A stretch of 64,000 bases of DNA. Source: Psoroptes ovis (taxonomy: Eukaryota > Arthropoda > Arachnida > Sarcoptiformes > Psoroptidae). The DNA lies in the NCBI GenBank assembly GCA_002943765.1, contig PQWQ01000002.1:4960001-5024000 (forward strand), in the 5' to 3' direction. Every line of letters starts with the position of its first letter. Position 1 is the stretch's first letter. Under the pieces are notes generated by a model. It was not told the DNA's origin and searched no databases. It saw only the letters and a program-made list of their open reading frames with translations. This document shows positions 1 to 12,300 of this stretch, one piece after another. The position numbers were made by a program, and so were the translations under genes.

Positions 1-904
1 TATTTGTAAAATAGCTGATTTCGGCCTTTCAAGAGAGATTGAAAGCGCTACTGAAGGAGCTTATACTACAAGAGTATGTTCCATAATTCATTATTATTAA
101 TAAATAGTAGTAATAATAATAATAAATTTGTATTTAAATTTGACAGGGTGGTAAAATACCAGTAAGATGGACAGCTCCTGAAGCTATTGCTTTCAGAAAA
201 TTCACATCAGCATCTGATGTTTGGAGTTTCGGTATCGTTTGTTGGGAAGTAATGTCGTATGGTGAAAGACCATATTGGAATTGGTCAAATCAAGATGTTA
301 TCAAAAGTATTGAAAAAGGTTATCGACTTCCACCACCAATTGTATGTTTGAAAAATTGAATGATTTTTGATTTCCCTTCAATTAATTCTTTTTTGCTTTC
401 ATTTATCTAGGATTGTCCTGATGCTGTTTATCAATTAATGTTAGAATCATGGCAAAAAGATCGCTCAAATCGTCCAACATTTACACAAATTGTAAAAACA
501 TTAGACAAACTTGCTAAATGTCCGGAAAATTTGATGAAATTAGCTCAACAAATGAATAGGTAAAATATTATCTATTGTAAAAATTCAAATTGAATTTCAA
601 CTTTTCTTTTGTTTCATCAAAATAATTTAGAGTTGATCCATTCATGGAACAACCAGCTTCAATTCCAGATGTGATACAATTCAAATCATTCTATGAATGG
701 TTAGCAAGTATTAAAATGTCTAGATATCAAATTAATTTTGAACATGCCGGTATCAATAATCTATCAGCAGTGGCAAGATTAAGTCTACAAGATTTAATGG
801 CAATAGGTGTCGATATACCGAGTCATCAGAAAAAAATAATGAATAGCATATATTCATTACGTGCACAAAATAGTATTGGTTCACCTGAAGGTTTTCTCGT
901 ATGA
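1..904 (+). CDS. Eph: Eph receptor tyrosine kinase, C-terminal part (5' end outside window)
   Basis: Four exons (1-73, 147-341, 411-559, 631-904) join in frame with GT/AG borders. The first starts inside the kinase domain just before the DFG motif (KIADFGLSR). The activation loop reads AYTTRGGKIP, then come WTAPEAIAF, the SDVWSFGIV helix F segment and the Eph-type stretch SNQDVIKSIEKGYRLPPP. A SAM domain follows in the last exon (SFYEWLASIKMSRYQINF). The protein ends in Gly-Phe-Leu-Val, a hydrophobic C-terminus of the PDZ-binding kind. The family consists of plasma-membrane receptors for ephrins that act in contact-dependent cell guidance. The ectodomain, transmembrane segment and kinase N-lobe lie left of the window. 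The order kinase, SAM, PDZ ligand is that of a complete Eph tail, so nothing is missing at the 3' end. Confidence 0.95.
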
Positions 905-3900
905 TATTGATGAAGAAACAAAATCATCAAATAAATATTGTTTGAAAAATATGAAACCAAATGAACTTTTTTCATAATGAATAAATTCATTAATAAAAAT
1001 TAATGCCAATCTTCACCGGAGAAAAACAACAATGAAAAATATAAAATATACCATGTGATTCAAATACATTTTCAAATCATTCATTCATTTCGTTCATTCA
1101 TTTCTTTCTACTTTTTTTTTTCTAATTTTATTTTGTTTCGATTTCAATTCAATAATTTATCTGTTATAATTTTCGTTATTTTACATTTTTTATCCGATTT
1201 TTTCTTGCATTTGATTCGTGTCTCAGCTTATAAACAATCATCATCAATATTATCATAAATAGATTATTATTATAATTTTTTAAATATTATTTCTACACAT
1301 TTCAATATGTATTTACAGTGAAACATGATTATATGCTTTAAGAAGAAATTTTTTTTTGTAGAAACAACAAAACAATATACAATCATACACATATAAATAA
1401 TAGACATACTGATCAGCATTATTGTTTGTTATTTTAATGAAGAAAAAGAAAAAACACATTTTCTTTTAAAAATGCTTTCAATTTTTGTCATATTTATTAT
1501 TATTTTTTGATTTCAATCTTACATTAATTTGTACTAATTTTTTTTTCTTTGAAAAAATTCATTGTAAATACATAGATTATCTGCAAATAAATAATATTAG
1601 TTACAAAGTAATAATAATATGTCATCACGTATTAACAGATATGCAGATAAATTATTATAAATAAATAAACAGCCAACATAGTCATTGATTGTAATTTTGT
1701 AAATAAATAAAAGTATTTTTTTTTCTCGAAAAACAAAACGATTCGTGTGTTTGATTCATTTATTTTAATTATTTGTGCTTTTCAAACCTTATTTGTGACT
1801 TTAGATTTAAATAGGAAACATTTATAAAAATTCAAATCCACGATTCATTCATTTGGTAAGTGGTGAAAATTTTGAAAAATTACTTGCTTTGAATGCTAGC
1901 CAATAGACGGCGATCAATTTCTAGTTGAATTCAAAAAAAAAAAAAAAAAAAAAAGACAGAAATTCAACAAGTTCAACAGCAGCAGCAACAACAACAATTT
2001 GGAAAAAATTTGGAGGCCATTCGTCTTGTTTTTTTCCCTGCAGCCATACCATAAAAAAATTTGATTCGTTTGGCGGCAAATTTAAAAAGATTAAACCACT
2101 CAATCTTCTTATATTTATCATATTTGCTTCTGCTTTTTTTTCCATGATGAATTTTGAAAAAAAAAAAGAATTTTTATTATGCTGTTTTTTTACTTGCAGA
2201 ATCATTACTAAGAGAGAAAGAAAATGCCCTCCAATCATCGACCAATTCAGAGGCAAAGAGAACATTTTATAAAAAGTAATCGAGCAAGTTAGAGATGAGA
2301 AAAATAGAAATAATAATAATTACGATGAAATAATAGAAAAAAAACCAACAAAATTGAGGAAAAATTTAGAGAAATAAAAACGAGAAAGAGAGAGAGGCAA
2401 AATATATATATTTTACCACCAATTTTTTTTCATTTTTTGAAAACAAAATAATCATCGACAGCACATAAATGATTAGCCACCAAAAATGACACCATATGTA
2501 TGATGATGATGATGATGAACACACATACAAATAGACAACGTTCAACAAAACATTATCTTCATCTTCAATCATCAGCGTGTGTATTCAAATACTAGACTGT
2601 GAATTCTCAAATACTTGTTGTAGACCATAGAATGCAACAGAATTATGAACAAAATATAAAATTATCCTCAAAGCATTTCATATGTATGTGATATTTGATC
2701 GAATGAAAAATAAGTAATTCAGATGATTCAAAAAAAAAACACTTTAAAAACCTGAACATATCTATTTCACATTGTGCTACTTCTGATTATCAATTTTCAT
2801 TGAATTTTTTGTAATGAAGAATGAATACCTTTTTTTATGGGGGTATAGCAGCTATGGGTATTCCGACACTTTCGCTTTGAAAATTAATTGTTTCTGCCTG
2901 GTGGTTATAAACAGCATAAAAAACAACAACACCAACAACAAAAACAATTGAAGCCAACAACAAATGAACAAAAATCATATGATTTTTCATCAGCGATACA
3001 ACATTCAATTTCAAGTTTTAATTTTTTGAAATCATCAAACCCAAAATTAATTTTCCTTTTTTGTTTCTCATATAAATTATTGTGATCGAGAAAATCAATT
3101 ATTTTTTCCCGTAAGAAAAAAAATTAATGATTTATCATTTTTTGACATATATTGATCAATCATCACTGAAATCATCAAACCAGAAAAAGAAAAAAAAGTT
3201 CAATGAATATTTAAATCAATTTGAAACCAAATAAAAAAAAATTGACCGGAAAATTTCATTTCTTAAGACGAAATAGTAATAATAATTTTCTTGTTATATT
3301 AAAAAACAAGTGTGTCTATGTTATATCATTATAATCTTTCAAATCAATCATTCAAATCATCTTGATCATCATCATCATCATTTTTTTCTTCTCATCATTA
3401 TTCATTTTGTTTGTTTGATTTTTGGATAAATAAGAACAGGAACGATTGCAACCAAACAACCGACTGATACGAATGTCATCAATTGTGATCAAATAATGAT
3501 GAATAAATGAATAATTTCAGGTAAAAATGCAACAACAATTTCAATTTAAATTTCAAACACAATTTCTTCTTCCTCAAATTTCTAATATCGATTTGATATA
3601 TAAATTTCCAAATTATTTTCGAAAATCAAATATCAGACACAACATATTGATTTTTTCCGTGTATTTGTGTGTGTGTCTATCCAACCATTTCAGATAATTT
3701 TGGTTGTTGTTTTTTTGGGCTGAAAATTACATGTTTCATGTCTGTTTTTCTTTCAATTTTCGTTTCTATTATCTAAACCACATATGGTCACACATAAACA
3801 TATGTTATGGATTAAATTGGTGACATTTGGTATTATCACTAGTTTTTCTATTTCTGATCTAAAAAACAATGATAAATATGTGCGTCTGATCAATTTTTTT

Positions 3901-5174
3901 CCCCATTTTATCTCTATGACATTAATCAATGCCAGATGTGTGAAGTGTGTTTGTTTCTGTTGTTTTTTCTCCTCAATTTTAAAGCATTTAAATTGATCAT
4001 TGAAATTATCAATGATGTTGCTTTTATTATGAACACACACAAACTCACTTAATAATTTGTTATAATTTCAAATCGCGATTTTTTCAACAAAAAAAAAAAA
4101 AAAAATGGCACGTGTTTTCTATTGTCGATTATGTTATTGTGGCCCTAGTCACGTTCTAAATTTTTATTTATTCATTTATTTATTACATTTTCACATTCTT
4201 ATGAATGTTTTTTTTTGTTCATTGATTATTTTAAATAATCAACAAACATTTTCATAATTGAATGTGAATTTATCTATTCATTATGTTATTCAATGTTATG
4301 ATGTCGCATCATCATCATGTTTAATATGCATGAAAAAAAAATGAATAAATTTCACGAGAAAATCAAAAGTCAATCAACGTTGCAAATTTGACTGTATTAA
4401 GTCCTTAGAAAATTTATTAAACGAAAGTATTTTCTTAATATGTTGCTTTGTATTTGATCAATGATTTTTTCAATTTTCAATGTATTAACAAATGATTTTT
4501 TCATTTCATTTCATTTCACGATTTATTTATTCATTCATTCATTCATTTATCTATTTATTTATTTGTCTGTTTATCTATCTATGTATATGGCTAATGTTTT
4601 CGACATCGAAAAAAACCTTTGATTGATTCGAAAATATATCAATAATATAACAATAATAATAATAATAATAATTTGTTAATCATGATTTTGACCAAAAATA
4701 TTTATGATGGCGAAATTTTTTTTTTGTTATTATAATCGTATGAAATAATAAATAAATTTCAAGTTCAAATTTGTGATTGTTTTCATGTTTGTATCGAGAA
4801 AAATTGAGCAAATTTATTGAACAAATATTGGTTCAATATTATATCTATTATTCATTGATCAATTTTCTGAATAGAATTGAATCAATGAATGAATCAAAAA
4901 AAAAAAAAAAAAAAATTGAAGCATTAATAATATTTTGAAATAATTTAAAATGAATTTTCAATCGATTCAAAAAATGAAATAAAACAAAACAACATATATT
5001 CCTATTATGTCAATAATGATATAACAAAATAATTTTTTTAATTTTCTTTATTTTCATTTGATTGATCGAAATGTGCAACAGATGAACATCTTTTTCAAAA
5101 AAAAAAAATTGAAACGAAAAAGGGATCAATGAATATTTTGACAATGATGTTTATATTCAATCACAAACAATATA

Positions 5175-5254
5175 TTAGGTTGTCCCATAAGTTCTTGCCG
5201 TTTTTTAAATTTTTTTTCATTCGAAAAACGGCAAGAACTTATGGGACAACCTAA
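5175..5254. mobile_element. Palindromic mariner-like MITE, copy 1
   Basis: An 80-bp element made of two perfect 31-bp inverted arms beginning TTAGGTTGTCCCATAAGTTC, with a loop of about 18 bp. It is flanked on both sides by TA, the target duplication of Tc1/mariner transposons. The terminus resembles mariner terminal repeats. There is no coding capacity, so it must have been mobilised in trans by a transposase encoded elsewhere. Two related copies lie at 5788 and 13616. Confidence 0.85.
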
Positions 5255-5787
5255 TACATCTGACAATCAATCATTTATTATTGTTATTATTATTATTTCA
5301 ATTCATATTTATTCATGTTTTGTTTTTGTTTTTCATATTTTTGATGTGAAAATGAATGAAGAAAATTTCAATATTTTACCGTTTGTTTGTCCAATCAATG
5401 AGTTTGAGCTTAAAGCATTGAATATTTTACATATTTATGCCAATTTTGAATATTTCAAAATTTTTTCTCGAATCAATTTTTTTTCGAACTGAAATTTCTC
5501 AGCTCAATTTAATAATTCAATTTTCGATACGTTTAATATTTATTAATTTAATGAAATATTTTTGGAAATCTTTTCTTCCCATTTTTGATCTTTAATGTGA
5601 AAAATGTGCACACACACACACACACAAACACACTAACATATCCATGATCATCATTGAGATAAAATGAAATGAAATGAAAAAATTTTGTTCATTATTTTTT
5701 TCCATAATAAATTTCTCAAATTTTTTTTTCTTCATATTTCAAATTCAAAATTTATCAATTTGTCATTCAATTATTTATATGTTAGTA

Positions 5788-5867
5788 TTAGGTTGTCCCA
5801 TAAGTTCTGGCCAATTTTTTAATAATTTTCTACTATATAACCGGCAAGAACTTATGGGACAGCCCAA
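5788..5867. mobile_element. Palindromic mariner-like MITE, copy 2
   Basis: An 80-bp element with the same TTAGGTTGTCCCATAAGTTC start, flanked by TA. The arms are more diverged than in copy 1: the right end reads GGGACAGCCCAA and the inner arm is partly mismatched, so it looks older. It lies about 530 bp from copy 1 in the same orientation class, although palindromic elements have no real strand. Confidence 0.82.
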
Positions 5868-6148
5868 TATATTTACTTTTTTGAACATATTTGCTTATTT
5901 ATTTCATAGATTCATTATTAGAACACATCCTGTTATATTTTGTTTTTTTTTGTTTTTTCACCATTTAGAAAATGATAATTTCTTTGAGAAAATTAAATGA
6001 ATAAATAAACGAATAAATAAATAACACTAATCTGTGAATGTCCTCGTTTATGTGTGTGTGTATGAAAAATTTCAAATCTACATGTGATATTTTTTTTTCT
6101 TTTTTTCTTTCTTCGATCTGATAATAACTTTCAAAATAGCTGAAAAAA

Positions 6149-6228
6149 ATTGGACAAGTAAATATTTGGTTATACTGCTGCTGCTGCTGCTGTTGTAGCT
6201 GTTGTTGTCCATATTTAACTTGTCCAAT
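6149..6228. other. Hairpin with 17-bp stem and CTG-rich loop
   Basis: The left arm (6149-6165, TTGGACAAGTAAATAT core) is matched by a reverse complement at 6211-6228 with a single extra base. The 45-nt loop holds a CTG repeat and a second CTG/TTG block. It is not related in sequence to the mariner MITEs and has no TA-flanked terminus. A microRNA precursor or foldback element is possible, but no known microRNA seed was recognised. Confidence 0.4.
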
Positions 6229-7386
6229 GAATAATAAAAGTGAAAAAACAAAAAAATTTTACACATTGAAAATAAATTTTAGTCCAAAAGCAAAAACAAG
6301 TAGTATCTAAATGTAAATATAATTTTTTTTTTTTTTTTTTTTTGAATACATTCAAATATAATTGAGTCTAATTTTAAAATTTAAAATATATTCAAACACA
6401 ATCATTGATCATTTGAAATGTTATTTGAATTATTATTATTATTATTACAACAATATCGATTAAATTGATCTGATCGATTGAGAAAAAAAATCGATTTCAG
6501 ATAATGATAATAATGATAATAATAATAATAAATGGACATGGTTTTTATATAATTTTCAAATACAAAAATAGAAATATTTCAAAAAAATGAAAATTTCAAA
6601 ATAATCAGCTAGCAAATCAAAATAAAAACTAAATAAACAATTGAATATTTATAATAATAATAATATAAAAAAAATCATTGAACCGAAAAACATTATTTCA
6701 AATATTATTATTTTGTTTAAAAATAAATAAATAAATAAATTTAAATTTTGTGTCTATTTTTTTTTCTTTGCATAAGATTTCTACATTCATATTTTATCCG
6801 TTCATTTAGGTATATGTATTTGTATTATCAATTTGGAACTAATATTTTGTCTGAGAAAAAAAAAATATTATGAAAAATTTTTTTTCAACTAAAAAATATG
6901 AATTGAATTTCGACATTTTTCAAATATTTATTTATTTATTTATATCTCCATTATTTATTATAATATTATCTCAGTACAATCTTTTCATTACAATCATTAC
7001 ATACAACGATCAAACAAATGAATGAAAATGAAAATGAAGAAAAAAATACTTACCTTTCCATTTTTTTTTTTCATTTATGAATGATCAAAATGATAATTTT
7101 TTTTTAGAAATATTATATCATTTGACAATTCATTTGTCACGATTTTTTTTTTGTTTTGTTTTGTTGAAGAAAAAGATACCAATTTCATTTTCATTTCAAC
7201 TTTTTTTTTTCGTTTGACAAATCATATTTTTAATATTCATTTCTAAATTTCATTTCATTTCATTTTTTTTTCTAAAATAGAAAACGAAATTAAATTTTTG
7301 AATTTTTATACACATATTTTTTCTTTCATGAAAATTTTTGCCATACAATAAATCTTGATTAATTATGAATAATAGTAACATGAATA

Positions 7387-9286
7387 ATGACATATATTGA
7401 ATCACAATCATTAATGATGGCCACAATCATTCGATCATCAATGGACACAAGTCCACAAGAATTTTATGATTCTGCAATTGAATTATATGGTGATGATTAT
7501 TCATCACCATCGACCAGTTATTGTGATCCATATCCATCAACAATGGCAATATCATCATCAATTCAACCACATCAATCACTAAAACACACAAATAATCAAT
7601 CGAACACTAATTATAATGTAGTTACATCACCGGCAACAACAACAACATCATTATTATCATCATCGGCAATCAATCGATTGACCAATTTAATTTATACAAG
7701 AAATTCAAATTATAATCAATCGACATCATCATCAAAAGATACGTTAGTGTGTAATCCATTAAATAAAATGAAATCTAATGGTAATAATATAAATTCAAAT
7801 CACCAACATCAACAGCAGCAAATATACAGCCAACCAGTTTCTTCATTTAAATCATATCCAAAGTCGACAACATTATTATCATCAAAAGAAATCATTCAAA
7901 AACAGAAACAAAAATCATCACATCAACCAATATCACCATCATCAGCAGTTATGACAAGTAATAATCAAACTTTATCATCAATAATGTCTACTAGCAAACC
8001 ACCACAGCAGCAGCAACATCAACAACAACAGCAACAACCGGTCGTATTAAAATCATCATATAATGGCAAATATCCACATCAGCAACAATATCCAACAATA
8101 AACAACAATACATCCTCATTTAAAGACAATAATAATCTAGAAAACCGAATTCATTCAAATACAATAGCATCAAAATATCAGCAACAACAACAGCAACCAA
8201 AACCAATCAATGTGAATAATATCAAGAAGCAGATTCACCAACAGCAACCAACAACGACAATATCATCATCATCCTCATCACCATTACGATCTTCACGAAG
8301 TTTTACAGCAAGTTTTAGCTCACGGCCAAACGTGACATGTAAGTATTAATATTATTATTATTATTTATAATTCTTTGGTAGAAAAAAAATGAATTCTTTC
8401 ATTTTTGATAAATCATCTCTGATTGAATGAATGAATGAATGAATATTATCATTTATTTCTCTGAACTTATATTATAATGAACAGTGAAAAAATATTGATC
8501 CGGTATGTTTATTTGATATCGAAAGAATGTCAGATTTGAAAATTTGTATACGGTAACTTTTGATGATAATTTTTTGATTGGTTTTTTATCTTTTTCTCCT
8601 ATTTGAGGAATAGATTCAGAATTCTTTCTTTGATATTCGAATAATTATTTATTTTTTATTTATTTTTCATATTGATTATAATAATAATCATTTGATAACA
8701 ATCAAAAAAAATGGGAAAAAACAAAATCTCATCTTGTCTCTCTTTTTGATTTATATTTATTTATTTATTCATTTTTTGCCCATCGATTTTGAATAGAATT
8801 TGAAATTGTGATCAAGAATTTATTGCTGGAAAAAAACTTGTTTTTTTCATCGAAAAATTTCAAGCTGGATTACAATATATCCAATTTATATCGATATCAT
8901 TTGTTTGTAGTCAAATCCAACAATGTAAAAATTGTTCGTACTGATCGTTCAATTAATTTTCAGTTTAAAATGTTTTCATTTGTCGCATTTAACATTGAAA
9001 ACATTTTCAAAGTTTATTCACTTTTATAGCTTAAACACACACAGACACACAAACGTTGCCATACGTGTATTTTATCGGAAGTTTGTCATTGTCAACAATT
9101 AAAAATTTTTTAACATTTTCATTGAATTAATTACAGAAACAATGTAATCCATTCATTCTTCATTTCTGTTTTTTTAATGAATGAAACTAATTAACAAAAA
9201 AAATTTTTTTTTATTCAACAATTTTGTTTGTTAATTTCAATGTTTAACATTAACAGTAATTTTATGACAAGATTATAGCAGCGAGA

Positions 9287-9347
<61 letters not shown>

Positions 9348-12300
9348 GTTGATAATGAGATTTTAGATTGAAAATGCCTTGAAATTTTTTTTTTAATTTT
9401 TCAAAAATTCAATGATAACTCATTTTGATTAACTAATCATTAATTATTTACCAAATATGTGTGTGTGTGTGTGTGTGTGTGTAAGTTTGAAAATTTTTCA
9501 AAAAACTCATCAAACATTTTCAAATTTTTTTTTCATTTTAAAATTTTGTTTTATTTGTGATTAATATGTATGAAACGGAGTGTATGAAGGGAAAAAATGA
9601 AATTTCCATCATTTAACTTTGAGAGCTAACCAACGCTATACTGACACACTTGCCAAGCAGTCAAATTTTCATTTATATTCATTCATTATTTATCTTCATC
9701 ATCATCATCATCATTTTTTTTTTTTTTTTTGAAACCTAATGAATTGTATTAATGAAATGATCTAAAAATAAAATTGAAAAATTAACCAACAAAAAACAAA
9801 AAATGTTTGAATTATAATAAATAGATGATTAGAAAAAGCAAACGAAAAATATAAAATAAAAATTTATAATCTATTTTTCCATATCAAAAATTATTAATCA
9901 AAATGCAGACTGATAAACTCAAATTGTTTTATTTTCTATCTTTATTCATCATTATATCTGTTAGTACATCCAAAAAAAAAAAAAAAATCAGAAAACTAAA
10001 TGAAATTTCTTTTGAAAAATTCAAAACAAAAGACTTCAGGCATTCAAGTGTGTGTGTGTGTGTGTGTATTTTTAAATTAATTTATTTAAATTATTTCAAA
10101 TCTGTTGCTCGGAAAATAAATAAATTAAGATAATAAAATGAAAATTCATTAATTAAACTTTAATTAATTAATTTTTTTTTCAATGAACAATATTTGGAAA
10201 AAATGAATGATTAATTTTTCAATTAATCATTGATATTTAATATTGTGCCCAAAAAAAAAAAAAAAAATAATTATGGGAACTCTTTTCTCTCGAGACAAAA
10301 AAACCTTTTTACTTTTCTTCTTATTTCCAATCATCTAATCAACTGAAAATGAAAAAAAAAAAATGATAATGATTAATATCATAATAATTCAAATAATATT
10401 AATTGATTGAATTTTTTTGTTTTCGATTCAATTATGATAATTGAATAATTATCATATTCACTCTCATATATTATCATTATTTTTTTTCTTTTCATCATCA
10501 TCATCATCGTTATCCATTATTATTATTATCATTGTTTTTTGATGATATGGAAATATGAAAAACAGAAAAAATAAAGAAAAAATGCATGAAATTAATTTTT
10601 TCTTCTTGTTTTGTCTTGTAATTTGCTGTATGAACATCAAACTTGATTATGGAACATTATAATCGTAAATCCAAGTGAAACAAAACAGAGTTTATGATGA
10701 ATGATTTTACCGTTTGTACTTGTCTGTGTGTGTGCTTGTTTGTGTGTATGTATTCAATGAAGAAATATGAATCCGAAATTCAGCTGAATTTTCAGCTGAA
10801 AATAAAAAATGTTTAATGATGGATGAAGTAAGAAAGAAAAGAAAAAATTTATGAAATTTTCAGTTGTTCCAATTATTATTATTTCTTTCTTCTTTTCGAT
10901 TTTGCTTTGTTGTTTTTTTTTCGATCAGTGTTTCTTCCTTTTGCATACGGAAATTATTATTATTACTGTTACATCTACGTTATACAACAACATTGATTAA
11001 CATTAAATTAACCTTTTTTGTTTTGTTTTTGGACAAAACATAACAAAAAATTATTCATCATTAATTAATTTTCTTCATATTTTTTCATCATCTTAAACAA
11101 TTTTTACTTAAAGTTAGTACAAAACTCATGGAAAATTCACCATTCAAAATTGTTTAATGAATTTAATTAATTGTTATCTCATATATGTTTTACATAAATA
11201 TATGAATAGGCTGTTGATGCTGGATGATGATGATGATGACCAACATTTTCTCATTGTTATCATCATCATTTCATTTTTTTTCCTCTGTGTATATTTGATT
11301 AATGATATCGATAATGAACGATTGGCCTTGATATTTTGTTTTTTGTTGTCTTCTTCTGATCAATTCTTCTCATTGTTTTATTGTTATCTCGATAATTATA
11401 ACCAGAAAAATATGCAAAAATTGAATTTGAAAATTTCCTTCTTTCGATTAATTTTTACCTATTTTTTCACTGTTGATCTTATCAAAAAAATAATTTATTG
11501 ATTCAATAAATTCCATCAATGTATGAATTGGAAAAATTTGACTTCACTCCTTTTTCACTTCAATGCATGCCTATCGAAAGATTAATCTTTTATTATTATT
11601 GAAATTTTTTTTCATTCCTTTAATCTCAAACTATGTCGAATATTATTATCATTAATAACGATTGTTTTATTTTAATGTTAAAACTATGGATTAATGTTAA
11701 TATTTTCAATAATAATAATAATAATAATCATAAAGTATTATAAATTATCCATAAATAATGAAGAATATTTTGTATGGATAAATAATAAAAAATAATAATA
11801 ATAATATAAAAAACATTAGAACATTGATAATGAAGTGAATAAATAGAATAAATTTTGATATATTGTTAAAAAGTTTTCAGGGTGTTGCTCATCACCATCA
11901 TCATCATCATTATTATCATATATTTACAATAACATTGTCCAGAAAAGAATAGCATTGATTTGAATCAATTATGTGTGTATTGTATAAGACAAACAAAATA
12001 TGAACTCAATGAAGAATGAAGATGATGAATAAATATAAAAATAATGCAAAATATTAGAATAAAAATCCGATTGATGGACAGAAATTTTTATATTTTAATA
12101 GCATCGAAATAATTCAATATATTGAATCAATCTATCGATGTTATTATCGTTATTAATATTGATGCTATTGTACATACAATTATATTGTATTTGAATAGAT
12201 TGTTATTGCAATTTGATTGACCTCTCGAAATTTTTTCCCTACTTATTCTTATAATTTCAAATTTTGAATGTAAGAATGTTAAAAAAAAAAATTTTTTTTG

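Larger units (their letters stand above)
905..7386. other. Gene-poor intergenic stretch
   Basis: About 6.5 kb between the Eph stop and the FAM110-like start. It contains the Eph 3' UTR (AATAAA near 930), many A/T runs, ATT/ATG microsatellites and a short CA run near 5608. Two palindromic MITEs and one further hairpin are listed separately. Open frames here, for example on both strands of 1921-2272, are made of low-complexity residues and match no family I recognise. A 5' untranslated exon of the FAM110-like gene could lie here but cannot be recognised. Confidence 0.6.

Noticed and set aside
1921..2272. Overlapping open frames on both strands
   Set aside because: Both depend on a poly-A tract and low-complexity sequence and show no family motif.
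2821..2960. Short open stretches on the minus strand reading like a signal peptide or IPIAAIPP
   Set aside because: Two overlapping frames look equally plausible, both are short and one is Leu/Phe from GTT/TTG repeats.
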